Shown here: positions 7,448 to 15,692 of the stretch, piece by piece
Layout: the number at the start of each line of letters is the position of its first letter
Position numbering within the stretch: the stretch's first letter is position 1
Assembly (NCBI RefSeq): GCF_964273065.1
Contig: NZ_OZ186816.1
Span: 1 to 64,000, forward strand
DNA length: 64,000 nt
DNA from: Nocardiopsis dassonvillei_B
GTDB taxonomy: Bacteria; Actinomycetota; Actinomycetes; Streptosporangiales; Streptosporangiaceae
Direction of reading: 5' to 3'
Notes under the pieces: generated by a model
Told to the model about the DNA's origin: nothing
Database searches by the model: none
The model's input: the letters and a program-made list of their open reading frames with translations, nothing else
Position numbers and translations under genes: made by a program

Positions 7448-8394
7448 GCAAGGCCGACAAACTCGGGAAGTCGTCCTCCTTCGGGGCCGCCGGCCAAGCG
7501 CGCAGCGCCCGCCGCCAGCTCATCTCCCAGGCCGTCGGGGAAGCGCCGGTCGATCCAGCCCGAGTGCCACTCTCCCAGCTGGCGGGCAACCCGGAGAACC
7601 CCCGGGAAAGCCTGGGGGACCTAGACGAGCTCGCCGCGAGCCTGACCGAGCAGGGCCTGCTGCAGCCGCTGCACGTCTTGCCGCGGCGCGCCTACCTGGA
7701 GGTGCACCCCGAGCACGAGGCGGCGATCGGCGAGGCCGTGTTCGTGGTCGTCAACGGCAACCGCCGCCTGGCCGCCGCCCGCCAGGCCGGGCTGGGAACC
7801 GTCGCGGTGCACGTCCGTGGGCCCCGCGGCGGAGAAGGAGAAAGCGAGGTCACGCTGCGGGCCGCGGTGTTGGCGGAGAACATCCACCGCCAGGACCTGC
7901 ACCCCCTGGAAGAGGCCCAGGAGATCAACAAACTCCTGGGGCTCGGGCTGAACCGGTCCCAGGCTGCGTCGCTGCTGGGCAAGTCGAACGGGTGGATCAC
8001 CCAGCGGCTCATCCTGCTGGACCTGCACCCGGACCTGCAGAAGCTGCTCCGCGATGGGGAACTGAAGCTCGCCCAGGCCCGCGAGTTGGGCAAGCTCCCA
8101 CCCCAGGAACAGCTGGCCGCGCTCCAGAGCGCAGAGTTTTACCCCGTAAAAACCGGCGAGGAGCCCCGGCAGGGCCCCGGTAGCGGTCCGGAACCGGTGC
8201 CCAAGCGGCCGAAATCCCCTGCCGATCCGCCTGCGCCGCAGTCCAAGTCCGCGGGAAGACCGGAACAGCTCACTCTGGACTTGGAGTGGGACGAACCGGA
8301 GGTACTGGCCGACAAGCTCTACGACGAACTGTCCGTCGGCTTGGACACCGACCAACTCCGGCGGTTGGCCAAGGCACTGCTCGAGCGTCTCTGA
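7444..8394 (+). CDS. parB: ParB partition protein
   Basis: A 316-aa protein; its GTG overlaps the parA stop (GTGA), indicating translational coupling. The ParB/Srx core starts near residue 40 (VPLSQLAGNPENPRES). The box II motif is GNRRLAAAR (105-113), and ENIHRQDLHPLEEAQEI leads to the helix-turn-helix (LNRSQAASLLGKSNGWITQR, about 177-196). A Pro-rich linker and C-terminal dimerisation region end it. It binds parS and, in the family, hydrolyses CTP. A parS-like palindrome lies within its own coding sequence. Confidence 0.93.
   Translation: MSKADKLGKSSSFGAAGQARSARRQLISQAVGEAPVDPARVPLSQLAGNPENPRESLGDLDELAASLTEQGLLQPLHVLPRRAYLEVHPEHEAAIGEAVFVVVNGNRRLAAARQAGLGTVAVHVRGPRGGEGESEVTLRAAVLAENIHRQDLHPLEEAQEINKLLGLGLNRSQAASLLGKSNGWITQRLILLDLHPDLQKLLRDGELKLAQARELGKLPPQEQLAALQSAEFYPVKTGEEPRQGPGSGPEPVPKRPKSPADPPAPQSKSAGRPEQLTLDLEWDEPEVLADKLYDELSVGLDTDQLRRLAKALLERL
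8136..8153. promoter_or_regulatory. Candidate parS inside parB
   Basis: GTTTTAC-CCC-GTAAAAAC, identical to the 6224-6241 site except for the 3-nt spacer. An AT-rich palindrome of this kind within a GC-rich coding sequence is unexpected by codon choice alone (it encodes FYPVKT). Confidence 0.6.
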
Positions 8395-8402
8395 GAGCAC
8401 GG

Positions 8403-8420
8403 CCCCGCACTCCAGCGGGG
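8403..8420 (+). terminator. Hairpin after parB
   Basis: A CCCCGC / GCGGGG stem with a 6-nt loop begins 8 nt after the parB stop. The tract that follows is pyrimidine-rich, not a clean U-run. Confidence 0.45.
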
Positions 8421-8496
8421 TGTTCCCCTCACGTCGATCCCTGCAACGAACACAGAGGGGCTCCCTGAACCGAGCAGGCGACACCGACCACAGTGG

Positions 8497-11400
8497 TCAG
8501 CGAAGAAGGGGCCGGACGCCGGTGACGGTGAGGGTGGGCAGGGCACCGGGGGCGGCCCGGCGCACCCGGCCCCGGACGACCACCAGCTTCTCCGGTGCCA
8601 GTGTGGCGGCGGCATGGGCAGCGGTGTCGGCGAACATCGCGCACTCGACCAGGCCGGTGCGGTCCTCGACGGTGAAGAACACGACCCGCCTTCCGGAGCG
8701 GGTGGGTGGGGTCTGGTAGCCGATGCGGCGCCCGGCGACGGTGACCCGGACACCGTCGGGGTGGTGGTACAGGTCCGCGGCGACCACCAGCCCAGCGCGG
8801 GAGGCGGCGAGTTCGGTGAGGCGGTCCACGTGCGGGTCGAGGTGGTGCCCGCTGATCTCGTACCCCAGGACGCGGGCCTCATCGGCGAGGCGCTCGGTGT
8901 GGGTGAGCGGCGCGGCGCGGCCCGCCGGGATGGCGACGGGTGCGGCGTCCAGGGCGAGCTGGTCCCCACCGCCGGCGGCCGCCGCGGTGCGGGGACGGTC
9001 CCGGACCAGAGTATGGGCGTGCAGCAGGACGTCGCGCCGCCCGGGACCGCCCGGAACCTCCGCACCGCAGAGGGCGTCCAGGGCGCCGACCATGATCAGG
9101 TCGTCCAGGGCCTCGGAAGGCAGGCGGGTGCGGGTGATGAGGTCGCGCAGGTCGGTGTAGGGACGGCCGGTCAGGAGCCGGTCACGGTCGGCGTCGGTGA
9201 GCGACCCGACGCCGGACAGCGGCGGGCGGAGACCCCATTCCAGGTCACCGACCTGCTCCACCTGCCACGTCACTCCGGAGGTGTGCAGATCCAGGGGCAG
9301 GATGCGCACGCCCATCCGGCGGGCCTCGGCGATGAGGGTGCGCCGCGGGTACATGCCCGAGTGGTGGGTCAGCAGCCCGGCGAAGAACGCGGCAGGGTGG
9401 TGGGCTTTGAGCCAGGTCGACTGGAGGGCGGGAATCGCGAACGCGGCGGCATGGGCGGCGCAGAACCCGTAGGACCTGAAACCGTCGACGATCTCCCACA
9501 CCTTGGCCGTGGCGCCGGCGGAGCGGCCGCGGGCGGCAGCCGCCACATGGAACTGCTCGCGGACTTGGGCGAGCCCGTGCGGGGTTGCGAGGGTGCGGCG
9601 CATCGCCTCGGCGGCATCCAGCCCGCACCCGAGGAACACATCCAGGGCCCTCAAGAGCTGCTCGTGGTAGAGCACGGCGCCTCCGGTGGCGGCGAGGACG
9701 GGGTCCAGGTCGGGGTGGGGCGCAGGGCGGGGGTGGCCGGCCCGCCCGTCCAAGTAGGCGCCGACCATGTCCACCCCGACCGGGCCGGGGCGGAACAGGC
9801 TGATGTCGGCGATCAGGTCGGCCATCCCCTGGGGGCGCAGGCGGGACAGGAGTTCGCGCTGGCCCGGGCTCTCGATCTGGAACGCACCGATCGTGGCACT
9901 GGTGGCCATAAGGTGCAGGGTCGCGGGGTCGTCCTCGGGAACCGCGTCCAGGTCCGGCACGGCTCCGGTGGTGGCCTCGATCTGGCCCAGGGCATGGCTG
10001 ATCGCGGACTGCATCCGCACCCCCAACACATCCAGTTTCAGAAGTCCCCACTCCTCGACGTGGTGCTTGTCGGCCTGGAGCAGCAGGTACCCGGCCGGGG
10101 AGGGCTGGGAGGCCACCCGGTCCGGGAGGGCGGGACCGCCGAGGACGAGTCCGCACGGGTGCATCGCCAGGTGCCGGGGCAGTCCCGCCAGCTCCTCCGC
10201 GAGGTCGTACAGGGCCTCGGTTCGGGGCCCGGCGATGGCGCGCACCGCGCGCAGTTCGGGCAGCTCGGCGATCGTCTCCCGGATCCGGTCGGCCCGCACC
10301 CGTGGGAGGGCCGAGGCGATGAGGTCGACCTCGGCGGCGGGCAGGGACAGGGCGGCGCCGGCGTCGCGCAGCGCGCTGCGGGCCCGGTAGGTGTCCACCA
10401 TGGCCACCGCCCCGGCCGGGCCCGGGTGGGAGGCCAGCACCGCGTCGTACGCCTCCAGGCGGCGGTGGGATTCCACGTCCAGGTCGATGTCGGGCATGCT
10501 CGCCCGGCTCGGGGTGAGGAACCGCTCGAACAGCAGACCGTGCTCCAGCGGGTTCACCGGGCTGATCCCCAGCAGGTGCACCACCAGGGAGCCGACCGCC
10601 GAGCCCCGTGCCGCGCACCGGATGCCCTTCCCCTTGATGGCGCGAGCGGCGTCGTCCACCGCGGTGAAGTAGGACCAGAACCCCATCCGGTCGATGACGG
10701 CCAGCTCGTAGGCGGCGCGCTCGCGTGCCGCACGGGAGCGCTCCAGTCCCAGACGGGCGGCGCCGTCGGCCACCCGCGCCCGGAGCTGGGCGCGGGCATC
10801 GCGGTGCTCGGGCAGGTGGGCCTGGCCCATGCCGAGGTCGGCGGCCGGGTCCAGGACACAGGAGGCGGCCAGGGCGCGGGTGTGGGCGAGCAGCCGGCGG
10901 GCGCGGGAGCCGTCCCCGCCGCAGATCCCCAGCACGCTGTCGAACAGGGCGTCCTCGCCGGTCAGGTGAGCGCGGCCGGTCTCCGGGTTCAGGTCTACGG
11001 CGCCGGGAGCGTGGCGGCGAATCCGGTCCAGGGCCGCGGCCAGCGGCGCCCCGTCGGGGGAGGGGTAGCGGACCGGGCCCGCGGCGACCACCAGCAGGCG
11101 GCGGTCCTCGCCCAGGCGCAGCAGGGCACGGGCGCTCTCGCGCTGGCCGGGGGCTCCGTGGTCATGCACAACGAGCACGGTCTCAGCGCCGGCGGCCAGC
11201 CAGGCGTCCAGCGCCGTGCGGGCCGCGGCCGGGTTCCGGTGGGCCAGCGCCCTGCCGACATCGGAGTCCGACCCGAGCATGAGCACCAGCCCGTCGGGAC
11301 GCTCGGCCACCATCGCGGGAGTGATCGCGGCCGGGGCCGCCCCGTGGTGGGCAGCGGTGACCAGGCGGCACAGCGACGCCCACCCGTCCCGGCCCCGGGC

Positions 11401-11640
11401 CAGTACCGTGGCCCGGCCCCCGCCCGGCACTGCCAGGGCCAGGTCGGCGCCCAGCACCGGGCCGAGCCCGGCCTCCCGGCACGCGGCGACGTGCTCGGTC
11501 GCGCCGATGAGGGTGTCCCGATCGGTGAGCGCGGCGGTGGTGTGCCCCACGGCGGCAGCCGCGTCTACCAGGACGGCGGGGGCGGCGGTGCCGTGCCGCA
11601 TCGAGTAGAACGAGGCGACCCGCAGATGCAACGCGTACAC
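8497..11640 (-). CDS. dnaE2: DNA polymerase III alpha subunit, SOS-inducible DnaE2-type
   Basis: A 1047-aa C-family polymerase. Start chosen at the GTG at 11640, which follows a strong GGGAGGGGAGGGG; an upstream ATG at 11685 lies inside the LexA box and is unlikely. Order: PHP domain (about 1-210), palm with active-site PDIDLD at 383-388, thumb/fingers with RRTL and FxIESPGQRELLSRLRP, helix-hairpin-helix, and a C-terminal OB fold (DLYHHPDGVRVTVAGRRIGYQ). The first PHP metal motif reads LHLRV where the family has LHxH, so one ligand is replaced by Arg. DnaE2 polymerases do error-prone lesion bypass; the LexA box supports that assignment over DnaE1. Confidence 0.85.
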   Translation of the reverse strand: MYALHLRVASFYSMRHGTAAPAVLVDAAAAVGHTTAALTDRDTLIGATEHVAACREAGLGPVLGADLALAVPGGGRATVLARGRDGWASLCRLVTAAHHGAAPAAITPAMVAERPDGLVLMLGSDSDVGRALAHRNPAAARTALDAWLAAGAETVLVVHDHGAPGQRESARALLRLGEDRRLLVVAAGPVRYPSPDGAPLAAALDRIRRHAPGAVDLNPETGRAHLTGEDALFDSVLGICGGDGSRARRLLAHTRALAASCVLDPAADLGMGQAHLPEHRDARAQLRARVADGAARLGLERSRAARERAAYELAVIDRMGFWSYFTAVDDAARAIKGKGIRCAARGSAVGSLVVHLLGISPVNPLEHGLLFERFLTPSRASMPDIDLDVESHRRLEAYDAVLASHPGPAGAVAMVDTYRARSALRDAGAALSLPAAEVDLIASALPRVRADRIRETIAELPELRAVRAIAGPRTEALYDLAEELAGLPRHLAMHPCGLVLGGPALPDRVASQPSPAGYLLLQADKHHVEEWGLLKLDVLGVRMQSAISHALGQIEATTGAVPDLDAVPEDDPATLHLMATSATIGAFQIESPGQRELLSRLRPQGMADLIADISLFRPGPVGVDMVGAYLDGRAGHPRPAPHPDLDPVLAATGGAVLYHEQLLRALDVFLGCGLDAAEAMRRTLATPHGLAQVREQFHVAAAARGRSAGATAKVWEIVDGFRSYGFCAAHAAAFAIPALQSTWLKAHHPAAFFAGLLTHHSGMYPRRTLIAEARRMGVRILPLDLHTSGVTWQVEQVGDLEWGLRPPLSGVGSLTDADRDRLLTGRPYTDLRDLITRTRLPSEALDDLIMVGALDALCGAEVPGGPGRRDVLLHAHTLVRDRPRTAAAAGGGDQLALDAAPVAIPAGRAAPLTHTERLADEARVLGYEISGHHLDPHVDRLTELAASRAGLVVAADLYHHPDGVRVTVAGRRIGYQTPPTRSGRRVVFFTVEDRTGLVECAMFADTAAHAAATLAPEKLVVVRGRVRRAAPGALPTLTVTGVRPLLR

Positions 11641-11683
11641 CCCTCCCCTCCCGTACCGCGGCCCGGGGAAGAACGCCGCATAC

Positions 11684-11701
11684 ATCGAACTCGTGTTCGA
11701 T
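11684..11701. promoter_or_regulatory. LexA (SOS) box
   Basis: ATCGAAC-TCGT-GTTCGAT is a perfect palindrome matching the actinobacterial SOS consensus TCGAAC-N4-GTTCGA. It lies 44 bp upstream of the polymerase start, so the polymerase should be induced by DNA damage through host LexA. Confidence 0.85.
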
Positions 11702-11906
11702 GACTGTAGCGCTGTCCGAGACCACGGAAAACCCGCCTGACCTGCTTTGGAACCCCTGCTGGCGTGAGGATCCCCGACATGGCAGAGGTTTCCGGGGTCG
11801 AAAAATCTTCCCGAGCACACCGCGTTCTGTCAGTGGGGTCCTTTACAGTACCCCCGGCAGGTCTGCGCCTGCTCTCTTGCTCATCGAGGGGAGCTGGTGG
11901 CGCACC

Positions 11907-12458
11907 TCAGGCGAGGAAGTCGTGCTGGCCTGGGGAGAGCGGGGGCAGCACACCGCCGACCCATCCCTCGCCCAAGCGGTGTTCCAGATGGTGGTCGCCG
12001 TCGCGGGTGAGGACGTGCCAGATGTCGAGTGCGTCGCCGGTCTCGGTGGTCCGGTCCCAGTGGGCCAGGACCCGGACCACCCGCACCCGATCGCCGGGCC
12101 GGGCCGGGTCTGTCAGTGCGGTGGGCAGCCCGTCGTTGTCGACATCCACCACCAGGTCCCGGACGGCCTGCGGCCAGCGGTGTTCGGGAGATCCGGGCCA
12201 GTCGGGCATCCACCCCCGGAAGAACCACACATCCGGCCGGGCGGGTTCGCCGTCGGGCCGGTACACCGCCAGGGCGTCCGGGTCGGGATGGCCCCGGGGG
12301 CCGTGGTCGGTCGGCAGGAACACCTCCAGGTCCTCGCGCGGTCCGGCCAGGTCTGCACCGGTGTAGAAGCCCTCGATGAGCTGGTTGTGCCAGTCGTCGG
12401 GGCCGCCGACCATCCGGACGGGCACGGTGTTGTCGAAGCGGGGGGTGGGCTCACTCAT
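11907..12458 (-). CDS. Hypothetical acidic protein
   Basis: A 183-aa protein from the ATG at 12458; the frame continues upstream but without a better start. It is rich in Asp, Pro and Trp, with no membrane segment or recognised motif. Segments such as WHVLTRDGDHHLEHRLGEGWVGG suggest a beta-rich fold. It lies upstream of and on the same strand as the polymerase, but the LexA box between them gives that gene its own promoter. Weak ribosome-binding site. Confidence 0.55.
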   Translation of the reverse strand: MSEPTPRFDNTVPVRMVGGPDDWHNQLIEGFYTGADLAGPREDLEVFLPTDHGPRGHPDPDALAVYRPDGEPARPDVWFFRGWMPDWPGSPEHRWPQAVRDLVVDVDNDGLPTALTDPARPGDRVRVVRVLAHWDRTTETGDALDIWHVLTRDGDHHLEHRLGEGWVGGVLPPLSPGQHDFLA

Positions 12459-12611
12459 GGGACCGAGCCTGCCATCCCGCCCGGCTCCCGTCCGAGGGGC
12501 AAGGCAACCCGTTCCGCAGCGTTGATGCCGCTGACCAGGGACGATCGGACCGGGCAGGCCTGTCTCGTCCGGCGCTCCGGTCCGCAGCCGGCCCCGGAGC
12601 GCATGCGACAA

Positions 12612-12632
12612 AGCCCGAGCAGTGCTCGGGCT
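12612..12632. terminator. Bidirectional hairpin terminator
   Basis: AGCCCGAGC and GCTCGGGCT pair perfectly around a 3-nt loop. A T-rich tail (TCATCTGTTTATT) follows on the plus strand and TTTGTC on the minus strand. Confidence 0.6.
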
Positions 12633-12781
12633 CATCTGTTTATTCCGGAATGACGACCGTACTCCGTACGAAGTTGTATCCAGGGTTCCCAGCCAAAAAG
12701 CCAGCTCACGTATGTGTTGCATTGTGCGACACCCGGAAGGCCGTCACAGAATGGCCGGAGAGGCTGTATCTTAGTGTCATT

Positions 12782-12866
12782 CCTCTTCGGCGGGGGTCGG
12801 TCGACCTCGCGCGAGTCGATCTGTGCCCATCAGGGGCATAGGCGCTCTTAGCCGAGGAGGCTGCCC
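12782..12866 (+). promoter_or_regulatory. Structured 5' leader that can mask the ribosome-binding site
   Basis: CCTCTTCGGC (12782-12791) can pair over all ten bases (one G-U) with GCCGAGGAGG (12851-12860), which contains the ribosome-binding site of the next gene. A small hairpin (TGCCC/GGGCA) lies within the loop. The paralogous gene at 24181 has an unrelated leader sequence that forms the same kind of long-range stem. Confidence 0.55.
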
Positions 12867-12998
12867 ATGGAGGGTGAACCCAGGAGCTGGTGGCGGGATC
12901 TTCGCGTCGCGATCATCAAGACCGCCCTGGCTCTGCTCCGGTTCCTGCTGGCCCTAGGAAGCTTCATCCTGTGGCTGGTCAGGTGCGGAGCCGGGTGA
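12867..12998 (+). CDS. 43-aa tryptophan-rich membrane peptide (copy 1)
   Basis: ATG behind GAGGAGG. The sequence begins MEGEPRSWWRDLR and continues as one long hydrophobic helix (IIKTALALLRFLLALGSF) ending in LWLVRCGAG. It is the same length as the peptide at 24181 and shares SWWR, the helix and the flanking layout: a masked ribosome-binding site upstream, a GGGGTTCGCGG hairpin downstream. A small hydrophobic peptide with a tightly folded mRNA recalls type I toxins, but also leader or phage-type membrane peptides. Too short for most gene finders. Confidence 0.65.
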   Translation: MEGEPRSWWRDLRVAIIKTALALLRFLLALGSFILWLVRCGAG

Positions 12999-13049
12999 CC
13001 TCTCGTGGGGGCCGGCCGAAGACGTCCGGCCGGACCCCACGGGGTCTGT

Positions 13050-13096
13050 AGGGGTTCGCGGTGGTCGTCCTGGCAGATGGCCCACCGCGGGCCCCT
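13050..13096 (+). terminator. Conserved 15-bp hairpin downstream of peptide copy 1
   Basis: AGGGGTTCGCGGTGG (13050-13064) pairs along its length, with two G-U pairs, with CCACCGCGGGCCCCT (13082-13096), and CTTCGTGTTTCTG follows. The copy at 24354-24404 keeps the stem with an A-U to G-U change. On the opposite strand a TATACT box lies just beyond it in both copies, so an antisense RNA is also possible. Confidence 0.6.
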
Positions 13097-13760
13097 CTTC
13101 GTGTTTCTGTGGGCAAGTATAGACGAAACTTAATCAGCTCACGCACCGAACCTGGCTCCGGAAACTAAATCCGACCGCTGGGAAACTCTGTAAATCATTT
13201 CCCGGAGGCCGCGTTCCGGGATTTTGAGACAGTGGGTTTCGATGGTTTCTCCCTGGGTTCGGTGCCGGGTTTCGGGTACGCACCGGTGCACCGGAAAACC
13301 CCGGTTTTCGGGGTGGTACGCCCTCCGACCCCGGCTCCACCCCGGCGAAGTGGGTTGGGGTGGGTTAGACCTGGGTTGGACTTGGGTTGGGCCGGGCCGG
13401 GGTTCGGTACCGGAAAGCGCACCACCCCCTCTGACCTGGAGTGGGGTGGGTGGGTTGGGTCTGGGGTGGGGTGGTTTACCACCTCGTACCGGCGCACGTA
13501 CCGCCCTGTACCGGTACAGGGCGGTACGGGGTGGTGCGCGCACCGGTGCAGGGCGGTAACCCACCCCACCCCAGACCCAACCCAGACCCGAACTGCGTAC
13601 CCCACCGGGGTGGGGTGGGCTGGGGTCGCGGGCTGCACAGCACCTCTACCGCAGGGGCGGCAGGTAGCGATTGAAGGGGCCCAGGGGCCGGGAAACCGGC
13701 TAATCCACCAGGCTGTCCCTATTTCCGCGGAGGTTCTGCGGCCGCACCGGTTTTTCACCT
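13097..13760. other. Non-coding region with AT-rich patch, repeats and large palindromes (origin candidate)
   Basis: About 860 bp separate the 43-aa peptide from the next gene. Bases 13115-13200 are unusually AT-rich (CGAAACTTAATCAG, TGTAAATCATT). From 13350 there are many TGGGTTGG repeats, then nested palindromes centred near 13512 whose outer 24-bp arms (13450-13473 and 13561-13586) are near-perfect inverted copies. No convincing gene: the open frames follow the repeats. An origin of replication or of transfer is the best guess. Confidence 0.5.
13498..13527. repeat. Perfect 30-bp palindrome
   Basis: GTACCGCCCTGTACC is followed directly by its reverse complement, giving a loop-free 30-bp palindrome at the centre of the larger inverted repeat. 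It could extrude as a cruciform or bind a dimer. Confidence 0.85.
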
Positions 13761-14044
13761 AGCAGCGCCGGTCAAGGAGAGTTTGACCAGGCGGTTCCCT
13801 GTCAACTAGGACCGGCCCGCCGTAGGTCCAGCCTCGGGGGTAGCCGACTGGGCTCAGAACCGGCTCCGATCACGTCCATCGGGTCCGCCGCCCTTGTCTC
13901 GGTCGAGGCCTGCGGCCCGTCCCAGTGTGCGGGTCCCGCAGGGCGGTCGCGCCTGAGCGCGGCCCGGATCGCGCATCGCCCGCTTGGTGCCAGCGCGATC
14001 TGTTGAGGGCCGCGAAGATGACAGTGCCTGCGGCCACGGGGATG

Positions 14045-15277
14045 TCAGTGACCAAGTTGACCAGGGGGCGTGCCTGGATCTTCCTGCTTGCTCCTCGGTT
14101 TCCAGCGCTCGGGCAACGCCACCACCCTCGGCTTTCCTGCAGCGGCTGTTGCCACCAGTGCGAGAGGGGGTGGGCCTGTGACGTCGATGAAGAAAACATG
14201 CCCGTCGAGGAACTTGGCTCCATGGAAGTCCACCGTCGCGTCGGAGAACTTGGCTACGTCGAAGTCGACAGTCGCGCCAGAGAACACTGCTCCCTCGAAG
14301 TCCACCCGCCCGCTGGCGAACTCCGCCTCGACGAAGTCCACTGCCCCACCCGTGAAGTGGGCACCACTAAAGTCGCCGCCGTCGAAGACGGTGCCGGTGA
14401 AGTCGTAGTTCTTGCCCCTCCAGCGGGTGTCGGCTCGGAGGTGGTTGCCGATGATACGGATGATGGTGTGCCGCACCTCCCGGAAGGAGGCGAACTTCAG
14501 CTCGCGTTCGCGGTGCTTGGCGACTTGGTCGTCCGTAGCGCCCTCGGAGAGCGGGCCCGGCGCGGGGGTATAGGGCATGCGCAGGTAGGCGCACAGCACG
14601 TCGATGACCATCTGCACCTCCTCCTCGGAGGGGGCGTCGTCGGCCAGGTGGGCCAAAGCGTGGACGGCGCCCAGACGGACAGCCGCTTCCTCACTGCCCA
14701 GTTCGGTGTAGGCGGCCGTGAATCGCTCGTTGAACAGCTTGATAGTCTCGCGCCGGTCCCCGGTCTCGTTAGTGCGCTGGCGCCGGTAGGCGATCATGAG
14801 CAGCGCAACGCCGCCTAGGCCGGCGACGACGGCGAAAGCGCGAGTGGCGATCGAGTCCAGACCCTGAGGAGTCAGGTCTGCTGGGGGTTTCCAGTTAGGG
14901 GAATCCAGTAGCAGCCAGGCCAGCCCTGTCAAAGCCGCGACCGCGCCTGCGGCCACTGTCCAGGCGACCAGGATCAACCAGGCCAGGTGGATGGGTGAGG
15001 TGCGATTCCAGTTCGTTCCCACCACCCCGGCAGCCAGGACCAGCAAGCACGCCCCCAGAAAGACCAAGCGCCAGGCCTGGTCAGTGGTGAGGCCGAGCAG
15101 GTCCCAAACTGTCGCGACCAGAGGCCATAACGCCACCGCGGCCCCGAACCCGCCGACGATGATCCCGGCCCAGGGCAAGTAACGGAGCAGTCCGCTGACC
15201 CACGCGAGGACCCTGCTGGCCCGTTCCTTGAATCGGTGATCCCATGGGGGACGTCCGGTTGGGGGGGCAGATGTCAT
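14045..15277 (-). CDS. Pentapeptide-repeat membrane protein (433-aa form; 410 aa from ATG at 15277)
   Basis: Two pairs of transmembrane helices come first (residues about 35-60, 68-90, 100-125 and a later one near 150). A cytosolic segment follows with the family signature AVRLGAVHALAHLADDAP ... QMVIDVLCAYLR. The C-terminus has pentapeptide-like repeats (FDGGDF, SGAHF, TGGAVDF, ASGRVDF) that form a right-handed beta-helix. Proteins like this are common in actinomycetes with no established function. The repeat domain is shorter than in its paralogue at 26028-27674. An upstream ATG at 15346 would add 23 residues. Confidence 0.8.
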   Translation of the reverse strand: MTSAPPTGRPPWDHRFKERASRVLAWVSGLLRYLPWAGIIVGGFGAAVALWPLVATVWDLLGLTTDQAWRLVFLGACLLVLAAGVVGTNWNRTSPIHLAWLILVAWTVAAGAVAALTGLAWLLLDSPNWKPPADLTPQGLDSIATRAFAVVAGLGGVALLMIAYRRQRTNETGDRRETIKLFNERFTAAYTELGSEEAAVRLGAVHALAHLADDAPSEEEVQMVIDVLCAYLRMPYTPAPGPLSEGATDDQVAKHRERELKFASFREVRHTIIRIIGNHLRADTRWRGKNYDFTGTVFDGGDFSGAHFTGGAVDFVEAEFASGRVDFEGAVFSGATVDFDVAKFSDATVDFHGAKFLDGHVFFIDVTGPPPLALVATAAAGKPRVVALPERWKPRSKQEDPGTPPGQLGH

Positions 15278-15543
15278 GAGGCGAACGTAGCCAGCCAAGC
15301 GCTTCGCAGCACCCGGCCACGCCCGATACGGGCCCCGAGCGGTCATCGAGCGCCTGGACGCCGCACGGGAGTGAAGGTGGCGGCGGAGTTGTCCTACCTT
15401 TCACCGTGACCGGACGGCGCCGAGTGTTGGAAATCGATCATTAGATGGACACCCGCAAGGTTGCGCGCTCAGTCACGTGCGTCACGGAGAGGGCTACCGC
15501 CAAAATCCGGACCGATCCTCCCCGGAGGCCGAACGGCCGGACT

Positions 15544-15617
15544 ACTGACATCCCCGTGGCCGATGTCCACTGACAAGTTGGTGGCCGATCCACTGACATC
15601 TTCGCGGCCGTCAACAA
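15544..15617 (+). repeat. Triple ACTGACA repeat cluster A
   Basis: Three units, each ACTGACA-N5 followed by GTGGCCG (GCGGCCG in the third), start at 15544, 15569 and 15592 and end in GTCAACAA. Cluster B at 30009-30087 has the same three units and the same 25/23 spacing on the opposite strand, with GTGCTCG in place of GTGGCCG. They resemble the multiply repeated ends of IS21-type elements, or regulator-binding arrays; no transposase is present. Confidence 0.65.
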
Positions 15618-15692
15618 GAGAGCCCGCTAGGGTCACCAAAGGCAGGTGAGTGCGTCAGGTATCGCTGCCGCGATACGAACCACCCGTACCGG

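Noticed and set aside
8614..11703. A 1029-codon open frame opposite the polymerase
   Set aside because: The minus strand encodes a clear DnaE with all catalytic motifs; the plus-strand product is Gly/Gln/Val-rich with no domain.
13050..13115. Calling an antisense RNA promoter at TATACT after the peptide hairpins
   Set aside because: A -10-like box is conserved but I could not find a matching -35 at 17 bp in either copy. Left as a possibility in the findings.
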